Part shown: positions 33,681 to 41,366 of the stretch, in pieces
How positions within the stretch are numbered: the first letter of the stretch is position 1
Layout: every line of letters begins with the position of its first letter
Source of the DNA: Betaproteobacteria bacterium
GTDB taxonomy: Bacteria; Pseudomonadota; Gammaproteobacteria; Burkholderiales; SG8-39
Length of the DNA stretch: 47,482 bases
Reading direction: 5' to 3'
NCBI GenBank assembly: GCA_005884455.1
Contig: VBCH01000238.1
Coordinates: 1-47,482 of the forward strand
The notes under the pieces: generated by a model
What the model saw: only the letters and a program-made list of their open reading frames with translations
Database searches by the model: none
What the model was told of the DNA's origin: nothing
Position numbers and translations under genes: made by a program

Positions 33681-33842
33681 CTAGAAACTGTGCTCTTCGG
33701 CGGGAAAGCTGCCGTCCCTGACGGCGCGCGCGTAGCGCTCGGCCGCGTCGGCGATGTTGGAAGCTCCGTAGCAGGTGAGCACGGCCACCTTCACGCCATC
33801 GTCGCGCAGCTTCTGCAGCGCCTTGATGGTCATTCGCGTCAT
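33681..33842 (-). pseudogene. panB: Remnant of 3-methyl-2-oxobutanoate hydroxymethyltransferase PanB with large in-frame internal deletion (53 aa ORF)
   Basis: Manual translation: MTRMTIKALQKLRDDGVKVAVLTCYGAS|NIADAAERYARAVRDGSFPAEEHSF*. The N-terminus matches the PanB start (MTIxxLQKxKxxGxKIxxLTCYDAS) and the C-terminus the PanB end (xxVKDGSFPxxEHSF). Position dgk-panB-panC is also the expected one. Below the ORF-track length cutoff. Confidence 0.85.
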
Positions 33843-33843
33843 C

Positions 33844-34485
33844 CTAGTCTCCCCAGTTGAAGAACTCGCGGGTGCCGCGCATCGCTGCGACGCGCTCGAT
33901 GAGCAGCTCGAGGTCGCGGTCCTGGCTCACGAAGTTGAGCTTTTCCGAATTCACGATCAGCACGGGGCTCCCGTTGAAATGATAGAAAAAACGGTTGTAG
34001 CTCTCCGCGAGCAGGGCGAGATACTCGCCGGTGATGGGCCGCTCGAATTCTACCCCGCGCCGGCGCACCCGCTCGTACAGGATCTCCGGCTGCGCCTGGA
34101 GGTAGATCACGAGATCGGGTTTCGGCGCTTGTGGCTTGAGCGAGTCGTATATCTGCTGATACAGGTGCAGCTCCTCCCCTGAGAGGGTCAGCCTCGCGAA
34201 CAGCGGGTCCTTCTCGAGGAGAAAATCGCAGACCGTGAGGCGGGTGAAGAGATCCATCTGCGCGAGCTCCCGCAACTGTCCTATCCGCTGGAAAAGGAAG
34301 AACAGCTGCGTCGGCAGCGCGAAGCGGGACATGTCCTGGTAGAAGCGCGGCAGGAACGGATTCTGCTCCGGGTGCTCCAGGACCAGGGTCGAGTTCAGCC
34401 GGCCGGCCAAGCGCCTGGCGAGGCTCGTCTTGCCGACTCCGATCGGCCCTTCGACTACGACGTAGTGGTATTTCGAGAGCGGCAC
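33844..34485 (-). CDS. Deoxynucleoside kinase (deoxyadenosine/deoxyguanosine kinase family)
   Basis: YHYVVVEGPIGVGKTSLARRLAGRLNSTLVLEHPEQNPFLPRFYQDMSRFALPTQLFFLFQRIGQL...PDLVIYLQAQPEILYERVRRRGVEFE. Confidence 0.92.
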   Translation of the reverse strand: MPLSKYHYVVVEGPIGVGKTSLARRLAGRLNSTLVLEHPEQNPFLPRFYQDMSRFALPTQLFFLFQRIGQLRELAQMDLFTRLTVCDFLLEKDPLFARLTLSGEELHLYQQIYDSLKPQAPKPDLVIYLQAQPEILYERVRRRGVEFERPITGEYLALLAESYNRFFYHFNGSPVLIVNSEKLNFVSQDRDLELLIERVAAMRGTREFFNWGD

Positions 34486-34552
34486 GGAGCTGGGGCTCGC
34501 GGAAATGGGCGCCCATCATACACGCGCCGCAGGAGAGGTCTCGCGCGCGTCG

Positions 34553-35551
34553 CTACCGCCACAGATCGACTGCTTCGCCGCGCCCGCGCAGCTCGTCGGC
34601 GCGAGCCTGGAGGAAGCGCTGGAAGTTCGGCTCGCGCAGGTAGGCCCCGCTCGCGACGTATTCGAGCGAGCCCCAGAGGTGAAACGGGCGCAGGTAGGCC
34701 TCGATGCGGAATGCCTCCTTGCCGTCGGTGCCGAAGAAAACCGCCGAAGGCGCGTAGGAGAGACCGAGCGAGCGCGCCCAGTCCTCGGCCGCGAGCCTGT
34801 CTCCCGCCGGAGTCGTCACCGGAGTGCGCTCCCCGAGCGCGAAGCGCGCCACGTCGAAGCGCTTCAGCGACTCGACGATTGTCGCGCGGCGAAAGCCCTC
34901 GCGGTGCAGCTCGTCGCAGGCCGCGCAGGACGGCGTCTCGAAGAAGACGGCGAGCGGCTTCGCGCCGCGCCTGCGCAGATCGTAGGGCGGCTTGAGGAAA
35001 AAGGGCTCGTCGTGCAGCTGCTCCCCCGCAGGCTCGCGTACCGCGGTGCGCAGGTACTCGGCGAGCGCGATTTTCCTTTCCCTGCGGCCGGCGACCCAGT
35101 CGAGCACGGCCTCGAAGCGGTGCGGCGGATAGTAGCCGTTCAGCCGCGCCACGATCCCGCCGCGCTCGTCGAAAAAGAGGAGCGTCGGGGTAAACTGGAT
35201 TTTCAGGAAAGCCGCGAGACGCTTCTCTGAGAATTTTTTCCCGTCCGTCCAGGTCACCTCGCGGTCGCCCCAGATGTTGAGCGAAACCGCGAGGAATTTC
35301 TTGCGCGCCTTGTCGGCGATCGTTTTCTGGCTGAAGTTGGTCAGGATCAGTTCCTTGCAGTAGGGGCAGCCGTCCTGCTCGAAGAGAATCATCAGCCGCC
35401 TGCCCTCGCGAGCGGCCTGCGCAACGTCTTCACGGAAATCGAGGAAAGTTTCGGTGAACCAGCTGGGCAGGGCGAGCGGCCCGGCGGTTCCGGCCCCCGA
35501 TGCGGGACCCGGAAGGAGAAGGAGGAAAACGAGCAGTGCGGGCAGCTTCAT
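34553..35551 (-). CDS. Exported protein with two thioredoxin-like domains
   Basis: Signal peptide; domain 1 LMILFEQDGCPYCKELILTNFSQKTIADKARKKF, domain 2 LAVFFETPSCAACDELHREGFRRATIVESLKRFDVARF. Confidence 0.8.
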   Translation of the reverse strand: MKLPALLVFLLLLPGPASGAGTAGPLALPSWFTETFLDFREDVAQAAREGRRLMILFEQDGCPYCKELILTNFSQKTIADKARKKFLAVSLNIWGDREVTWTDGKKFSEKRLAAFLKIQFTPTLLFFDERGGIVARLNGYYPPHRFEAVLDWVAGRRERKIALAEYLRTAVREPAGEQLHDEPFFLKPPYDLRRRGAKPLAVFFETPSCAACDELHREGFRRATIVESLKRFDVARFALGERTPVTTPAGDRLAAEDWARSLGLSYAPSAVFFGTDGKEAFRIEAYLRPFHLWGSLEYVASGAYLREPNFQRFLQARADELRGRGEAVDLWR

Positions 35552-35567
35552 CGTTGCAACAGATAGC

Positions 35568-36065
35568 TTATCCGATCTTCTCTATTTTCTGATCGGCGCA
35601 TGCGGCGAGGAGCGCCGCGGCGCGGCCCTTGCCCGGGATCGCGATGTCCGGCGCGATCTCGGCGAGGGGCGCGAGCACGAAGGCTCGTTCGTGCATGCGG
35701 GGGTGCGGAACGACGAGCCCGGGCTCCGCGATCACGCGATCGCCGTAGAGCAGGAGATCGAGGTCGAGGGTGCGCGGCGCGTTGGGAAATTCGCGCGTGC
35801 GGCCGAAACGCTTCTCCTCGGCTAGCAGCGCTTCCAGCAGGGCCCGCGCGGTGAGCGCGGTCTCGACCTCGGCGACTGCGTTGACGAAATCGAGCTGCGC
35901 GACCACACCCACCGGCGCGCTGCGGTAGAGCGAAGACGCGGCGAGAAGCCGCGTCCGAGGCAACTCGGCGAGCGCAGCAAAGGCGCGGCGCACCTGGGCT
36001 TCCGGGTCGCCGAGATTCGCTCCCAGGCCGATGAAGGCCTTCGTCGGCGCCGTCTGATCATCCAT
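35568..36065 (-). CDS. folK: 2-amino-4-hydroxy-6-hydroxymethyldihydropteridine diphosphokinase
   Basis: AFIGLGANLGDPEAQVRRAFAALAELPRTRLLAASSLYRSAPVG...FGRTREFPNAPRTLDLDLLLYGDRVIAEPGLVVPHPRMHERAFVLAPLAEIAPD. Confidence 0.94.
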   Translation of the reverse strand: MDDQTAPTKAFIGLGANLGDPEAQVRRAFAALAELPRTRLLAASSLYRSAPVGVVAQLDFVNAVAEVETALTARALLEALLAEEKRFGRTREFPNAPRTLDLDLLLYGDRVIAEPGLVVPHPRMHERAFVLAPLAEIAPDIAIPGKGRAAALLAACADQKIEKIG

Positions 36066-36711
36066 CGGAAGCAAAGCTCCACGCGTCCTCGCCGCCGCGC
36101 AGAAGGAGCGGCGCCGGGCGGTGCCAGGCGGCGACGCGTGGGATCCAGTCCTCCGTGGTCGCGTCGGCCGCGCTTTCGGCCTCTAGCGAGCGTTCGCAGC
36201 GAAGCGCCCCTGCGGCGGGCTTTTTCCGGAACAGGCACCAATCGCTGCGATGCGCCACGCCGCCTGAGCCGGATTCCTCCACGCAGCCGACGAGGACCCG
36301 CTCGCACTCCGCGAGCCAGCGTTGCGCGAGGCGCGGGAGCGAGGGCCAGGCGTCCGCCGGGAGATACAGGCAGGCCGTGCGCGTGACCGGATGCGAGCGC
36401 TGCGCGAGGAGCGCGCCCGCGAGATGCGGCTGAGTCGCGATGAAGGTGAACGGCATCGCCGCCTCGCCGCGCCTCAGGTCCTCGTCGAGCGCGGCGCGCG
36501 CGGCGTACAGCGCGCCGAACTCGCTTGCCCAGAGGACTCCGAGCGCGCCGTCGCCGCCCGCGGCATCAAGACAGGCCTGCGCACCGAGCAGGCAAAGCTG
36601 CGCGAAGCGGCCGGCGCGGCGCAGCTCGGAGGCGAAGCGCGCCCGCACCCGCGCGGGAAAGTCGTCCGGTGCGACGCGCAATGACGTGGGCGCGAGCAAA
36701 TACACCGTCAC
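36058..36711 (-). CDS. Beta-ketoacyl synthase N-terminal-like / chain-length-factor-like protein (PF13723-type)
   Basis: VTVYLLAPTSLRVAPDDFPARVRARFASELRRAGRFAQLCLLGAQACLDAAGGDGALGVLWASEFGALYAARAALDEDLRRGEAAMPFTFIATQPHLAGALLAQRSHPVTRTACLYL; GTG start overlaps upstream KAS stop (GTGA). Confidence 0.75.
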   Translation of the reverse strand: MTVYLLAPTSLRVAPDDFPARVRARFASELRRAGRFAQLCLLGAQACLDAAGGDGALGVLWASEFGALYAARAALDEDLRRGEAAMPFTFIATQPHLAGALLAQRSHPVTRTACLYLPADAWPSLPRLAQRWLAECERVLVGCVEESGSGGVAHRSDWCLFRKKPAAGALRCERSLEAESAADATTEDWIPRVAAWHRPAPLLLRGGEDAWSFASDG

Positions 36712-37796
36712 AGCGCCCTTTCCAGCGCCAGGCTCATCACGCTTCCGCCGAACCCGGAGAGATTGAACAGCACGCGACGCACGCCCTGCGCGTCGCCGCC
36801 CGAGGGCGCGAGGCCGAGCTCGCCGTCGCGCTCGGCGAAACCCCAGGTCGCCGGGACGCGCCCGCGCGCGAGGCTCGCGAGGAGCAGCGCGAGCTCCGCG
36901 GGGCCGCTTGCCCCTAGCGTATGGCCGAGCGCGCCCTTGAGCGACACCGCCCCCGGCACCGGCGCGAACAATTCGCGCACCGCGTTCGCCTCGGCGGAAT
37001 CGGCCAGTCGCCCGCCGCCCGATTGCAGCTTGATCAGGTCCACGGCGGCGCTCTCCCAGCGCGCGCCGCCCATCGCGGCCCGCATGGCGCTTGCGATCGC
37101 GGCGCCGTCCGCAGCCGGCCCCGTGACGCTCGCCGCGTCCATCCCGGTGGCGAGCGCGGCGATCCGCCACGGGGAGGGCGCCGCGGACACGAGCACCGCC
37201 GCCAGCGCTTCGCCCAGGACCAGACCGTCCCGCTCGCGGTCGCAGGGACGCGCGGCGGTCGCCGAAAGCAGTTCCAGCCCCGCGAAACCGGCCACGGTCA
37301 GGCGATTGCAGAACTCCGCGCCGAGCACGAGCACCTCGCGGAATTCGCCTTCCGCAATCAGACCGAGCGCGACGTCGAGCGCGCTCAAGCCCGAAGTGCA
37401 CGTGGTGCTGAGCGCAGTCACGGGGCCGCGCACGCCGAAGGCCCTTGCGAGCCTTGAGGCAAACTCGAAGGAGGGCTCGAGCGCCGCCCATCCGCCCTCG
37501 TCCCAGGCGCCGACGGAAAAGGAGGACGAGCCGACGATGCAGGGGAGCTCCGCCCATCGCGCCGGTTCGATCGCGGCTTCGCGCCGCAGGTCCCCGGCCA
37601 CCGAGCGCGCGATCGCTTCGGCACGTTCTCTCCAGTCGCCCCCGGAGATCGGGATCGCGAAATAGGGCCAGGCCCCGCCGGTTTTCGTGTTTCGGGCCGG
37701 CGCGACGGGCGCGCCCGCGAGGCGCTCGACCGCCGAGTCCAGATCCGGTCCGAGCGCGCTCGCGAGCGCGGCGGCGCGCACGAAGGTGCCGGTCAT
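36708..37796 (-). CDS. Beta-ketoacyl-ACP synthase (KAS I/II fold) of the DAR-like cluster
   Basis: VTALSTTCTSGLSALDVALGLIAEGEFREVLVLGAEFCNRLT (active-site Cys), SLKGALGHTLGASGPAELALLLASL (second His), FNLSGFGGSVMSLAL; start ATG 37796 overlaps ACP stop. Confidence 0.88.
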   Translation of the reverse strand: MTGTFVRAAALASALGPDLDSAVERLAGAPVAPARNTKTGGAWPYFAIPISGGDWRERAEAIARSVAGDLRREAAIEPARWAELPCIVGSSSFSVGAWDEGGWAALEPSFEFASRLARAFGVRGPVTALSTTCTSGLSALDVALGLIAEGEFREVLVLGAEFCNRLTVAGFAGLELLSATAARPCDRERDGLVLGEALAAVLVSAAPSPWRIAALATGMDAASVTGPAADGAAIASAMRAAMGGARWESAAVDLIKLQSGGGRLADSAEANAVRELFAPVPGAVSLKGALGHTLGASGPAELALLLASLARGRVPATWGFAERDGELGLAPSGGDAQGVRRVLFNLSGFGGSVMSLALERAL

Positions 37797-38059
37797 GTGC
37801 GTTTCTGCAGCAGGTAGTCCGCGAGATTGCCGACGCAGGCGAGGATGCGCCGCGTTTCCTTGCTGTCGGCGAGACGCACGCCGTAGCGCTTCTGCAGGGC
37901 CATCGATACCTGCAGCGCGTCGAGAGAGTCGAGCGCGAGCCGCGTCCCCGTCCCGAAAATCGCCTCGTCGGGCGACAGGGGCGGCGCCATCGGCGCTTTT
38001 TCCGTCGCCTCGAGGATCAGCGCCGTCAACTCGGCAATCATCGCATGACGGGTGGTCAT
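37793..38059 (-). CDS. Acyl carrier protein
   Basis: 88 aa: FGTGTRLALDSLDALQVSMALQKRYGVRLADSKETRRILACVGNLADYLLQKRT; DSLD phosphopantetheine site. Confidence 0.88.
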   Translation of the reverse strand: MTTRHAMIAELTALILEATEKAPMAPPLSPDEAIFGTGTRLALDSLDALQVSMALQKRYGVRLADSKETRRILACVGNLADYLLQKRT

Positions 38060-39249
38060 TGCGCGGAAACGAGCACGCGGCGCCGGTGGTGCACCCACAA
38101 GGCGGCGGCGAGCAATGCGGCGGCGAGGGCGAGCAGTTTCGCGCAGGGCGCGGCGATGTCGGCGGCACCGCCTTGGCGCAGGATCACCGCGTGGAACCCG
38201 TCGAGGGCCCAGGCCATCGGCGAGGCTTCCGAGAGCTTCTGCATGGATTCGGGCATCACGAAGCGCGGCACCATGATGCCGCCGACGGCCGCGGCGAGGA
38301 TGTTGCCGACGCCGCCGATCACGGTCGCCTGCTCGAGGGTGCGCGAGCACACTGCGACGAGGAGCCCCCAGCCGATGGCGGCGAAGCTCGTGCACGCCGT
38401 CACCGCCGCGAGCAAGTCCCAGCGCGCGGGAAGCGCGAGCGTCTCGCCGCCGAACCAGGGCACGAGCGTCCGTCCGGCGAGCAGCATCAGCGCGGCTTGA
38501 GCGAGATTGACGACGAAATACGGCCCCACCTTCCCCAGGAGCAGCATCGAGAACGGGACCCGCAGGCTCACCAGCCGTGCGAGCGTGCCCTCGCGCCGCT
38601 CCACGACGAAGAGCGAGGAGATCGGCATCACTACGAAGAACATCCCGAAGATGAGCCAGGCCGGCACGTTCTGCTGTACCGAGGAGGGGCGTCCGGAGCC
38701 GCCTATCGTTTCGACGGAGAGCGTGGCCGCCCGCTTCAGGTCGAACGCATCCGCGTTGGCAGCGATTCCGGCCTGGCGCATCATCGCCGATACGCGTAGT
38801 GCGAGAACCACGCCTAGGACGCGCTGCTGGAATGCGAGGAGTAGCGCCGGGGGTAAGGTGGGATCGGCCACGAGCTTGAGCGCCGGTGGAGAACCGGCTT
38901 TCCCGAGCGGCGTACCGAGCGCGCGCTCGAAGCCGAGCGGTACGATCAGGGTTAGTGCAGGTTTGGTGACGTGCAACACGCCGCGCTCGGCTGGCTCCGG
39001 ACTTGGGTGGAATCCATCGCCCGCCAGGCGCTCGGTGAGTTGTTTCGCGAACTCTGGACCGTCGAAAGCGATCACCGCGAACTCTGTCTGGCGTGCAGGG
39101 CCGCCCCTGAACACGTCGCTCAGGGCGAGCGACATCACCACGATGAACGCGGCCGGCATCAGAAACAGCACCGCGAGCCCGAGAAGGTCGCGCGAAAGCG
39201 CGAGGTACTCCTTTTCCCACAAGGCGAGGAGTCGCCGCATTTCAGTCAC
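38056..39249 (-). CDS. ABC-2 type transporter permease
   Basis: EKEYLALSRDLLGLAVLFLMPAAFIVVMSLALSDVFRGG; C-terminal six-helix region GMFFVVMPISSLFVVERREGTLARLVSLRVPFSMLLLGKVGPYFVVNLAQAALMLLAG. Confidence 0.9.
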   Translation of the reverse strand: MTEMRRLLALWEKEYLALSRDLLGLAVLFLMPAAFIVVMSLALSDVFRGGPARQTEFAVIAFDGPEFAKQLTERLAGDGFHPSPEPAERGVLHVTKPALTLIVPLGFERALGTPLGKAGSPPALKLVADPTLPPALLLAFQQRVLGVVLALRVSAMMRQAGIAANADAFDLKRAATLSVETIGGSGRPSSVQQNVPAWLIFGMFFVVMPISSLFVVERREGTLARLVSLRVPFSMLLLGKVGPYFVVNLAQAALMLLAGRTLVPWFGGETLALPARWDLLAAVTACTSFAAIGWGLLVAVCSRTLEQATVIGGVGNILAAAVGGIMVPRFVMPESMQKLSEASPMAWALDGFHAVILRQGGAADIAAPCAKLLALAAALLAAALWVHHRRRVLVSAQ

Positions 39250-39976
39250 GCAGCGACCGGTGGGTCAGCTGCATGAAGAGCTCCTCAAGATCCGAGTCGT
39301 CGCGGATCACCTCTGAGAGCGCGCCCGAAACCAAGACACGGCCGCTGTCGATGATCGCCACCCGGTCGCAGATCGCTTCGACCTCTTCCATGTAGTGGCT
39401 GGTATAGACGATCGTGCGTCCCGCTCCGGCAAGCGAGCGGATCGACTCCAGCAGAAAGGCGCGCGACTGCGGATCGACTCCCACGGTCGGCTCGTCGAGA
39501 AGGAGGATCTCCGTTTCTCCGAGCAGGCCGATGGCGAGATTCAAGCGGCGCTTCAAGCCGCCTGAGAGCCGCCCCGCACGCCGCCCGAGCACGCTCTCGA
39601 CCCGGGCGAACGCGGCCGCTGCCGCGACGCGTTCCCTGAGCCGCGCGCCGGCCAGGCCTTGCATTGCCCCGAAGAAGCGCAGGTTCTCAGCGCAAGTGAG
39701 CATCGGGTAGAACGCGTATTCCTGCGGCACGAGTCCCAGGCTGTGCGGCCGGCGGCGGCGCAAGGCTTCGAGCGGCTCGTCGCCGGCGCTGATGCGCCCG
39801 GTCGCCCCGCGCAATTGCCCCGCGAGGATCGAGATCAGCGTGGTCTTGCCCGCCCCGTTCGGCCCGAGCAGACCGAAAATTCCACCCGCGGGAATGGCAA
39901 GGGTGACCTTGTCCAACACGTTTTCGCCGCGGCCGGGGTAGCGAAACGACAAGGCGTCGAGGTTCAGGGTGCCCAT
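39242..39976 (-). CDS. ABC transporter ATP-binding protein
   Basis: GLLGPNGAGKTTLISILAGQL (Walker A), GRLSGGLKRRLNLAIGLLGETEILLLDEPTVGVDPQSRAFLLESI (signature and Walker B). Confidence 0.93.
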   Translation of the reverse strand: MGTLNLDALSFRYPGRGENVLDKVTLAIPAGGIFGLLGPNGAGKTTLISILAGQLRGATGRISAGDEPLEALRRRRPHSLGLVPQEYAFYPMLTCAENLRFFGAMQGLAGARLRERVAAAAAFARVESVLGRRAGRLSGGLKRRLNLAIGLLGETEILLLDEPTVGVDPQSRAFLLESIRSLAGAGRTIVYTSHYMEEVEAICDRVAIIDSGRVLVSGALSEVIRDDSDLEELFMQLTHRSLRD

Positions 39977-40968
39977 GCGCGCTGGACGCGATGCTGGCTC
40001 TGGAAAAAAACTCCTTCTTCGGCGGCCAGAGCGCGCAGCCGCTCCGCCAATGCCGGCGGGGAGAGCGCGTCGCGGCCGCGGATCATGCGTGCCGCGGCGA
40101 GCGCGAACTCGCGCCAGCGGTCGCCGATCTCGACGAGGCGCGACGCGAGCCCGTCGAGCGCCGCATGGCCGGTCTTGGCCGCCAGCTCCTGGAGGAACGA
40201 CGCATAGAGGAACCGGAAACCGCCGCCGCCGGTGCCGATCTCCTCCTGCATGCGGACGATGTTGCCGATGTACAAGCGCGCGTGTTCCCCGCCGTCGGCG
40301 AGCGGCAGGCGCTCGATTTGCCACGCGAGCAGCTTCATTCCGCGCACGCCGATCAGGGGCAGGGGAGCGAGCATGATGCGCGCCGTGCGGGCGAGGGCCC
40401 GCCGCCCGATACGCACCCAATCGGGCGCGACAGGGCTCGCGGCGACGTAATAGAGCAGCCCCTTGGGCGCGAGCATCCCCTTGGCGAAGCGCGCCCTGCG
40501 GAGGTCCTCCCGTGCGCATCGAACCGTCGTCTCCGCCACCGGGTCGCTGATGAGGTATTCATCGCCCTCGCGCCCGTAGACCAACAGGTTGTGCGCGTTG
40601 AAATGAAACCGCAGATCGGGCGGGAAGTACGGGAGCCAGAACACCGAGGTCTGCAGGCCGACGAGCCTGCCGGCATCGAGCAGCGCGTCGAGCCGGTCCA
40701 TGCCGGCCGGGGGCGAGCGGAAGGTCTCGAAACGCATGTCCAGGCCCAGGCTGCGCTCGAGGCCCTTGATGACCGCGCGCGGCGGCATGCGGTAAGACAC
40801 GAGCGGCAGGCCGTTGATGCGGATGAACGGAAGGTAGGCGAAGGACAAGGCCGACGCGAGCCCGAAGGCCATCGCCTCGGAAATGGGCAGGCCGTGATGG
40901 TGCAGGAGCGAAGACATCACGCCGGACTCGCAATGCGCGGCGTGCGCGTGCACGAAAGAATCGGGCAT
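39964..40968 (-). CDS. BtrH N-terminal domain / DUF4872-type protein
   Basis: MPDSFVHAHAAHCESGVMSSLLHHHGLPISEAMAFGLASALSFAYLPF (HCxSG start typical of BtrH_N), FNAHNLLVYGREGDEYLISDP, C-terminal GERWREFALAAARM-like region. Confidence 0.75.
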   Translation of the reverse strand: MPDSFVHAHAAHCESGVMSSLLHHHGLPISEAMAFGLASALSFAYLPFIRINGLPLVSYRMPPRAVIKGLERSLGLDMRFETFRSPPAGMDRLDALLDAGRLVGLQTSVFWLPYFPPDLRFHFNAHNLLVYGREGDEYLISDPVAETTVRCAREDLRRARFAKGMLAPKGLLYYVAASPVAPDWVRIGRRALARTARIMLAPLPLIGVRGMKLLAWQIERLPLADGGEHARLYIGNIVRMQEEIGTGGGGFRFLYASFLQELAAKTGHAALDGLASRLVEIGDRWREFALAAARMIRGRDALSPPALAERLRALAAEEGVFFQSQHRVQRAWAP

Positions 40969-40970
40969 CC

Positions 40971-41366
40971 CTAGTCGACCCTGTCCAGGGCCTCGCTCGA
41001 AATGCCCAGCGCTTCGGCGTAACGCAGCTTGAGTGCGGGCGGCAGGCGCGCGAAACCCGCCGGTTTGAGATGGCGCCGCACGCGCCAGCGCCACAGGCCC
41101 GTGACTTGCGACAGCAGCTCGACGTCCATGCGAGCGCGATACATGTGGTATTCGAGCGGCGAGGATTCACCCGCTCGCGCCCGCGCGCGGGCTTGCATCG
41201 CGCGCCTCTCCAGATCCTCGACCGCTTGGCGCGTGACGATCTCCTCGACCTCCCAGCCGCGCGAGGACACGAGGCGCAGCTTGCCGTCGTCGGAGACCGC
41301 GTAGACGGCCTTGCGATGGCCCGCGAGGGTCGCGTTGCCCTCCTGAGGCACATCGCGCTCACGCAT
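40971..41366 (-). CDS. Uncharacterised protein encoded within the DAR-like cluster
   Basis: ATG 41366 overlaps the upstream KAS III stop; KAVYAVSDDGKLRLVSSRGWEVEEIVTRQAVEDLERRAMQARARARAGESSPLEYHMYRARMDVELLSQVTGLWRWRVRRHLKPAGFARLPPALKLRYAEALGISSEALDRVD; no family recognised. Confidence 0.7.
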   Translation of the reverse strand: MRERDVPQEGNATLAGHRKAVYAVSDDGKLRLVSSRGWEVEEIVTRQAVEDLERRAMQARARARAGESSPLEYHMYRARMDVELLSQVTGLWRWRVRRHLKPAGFARLPPALKLRYAEALGISSEALDRVD

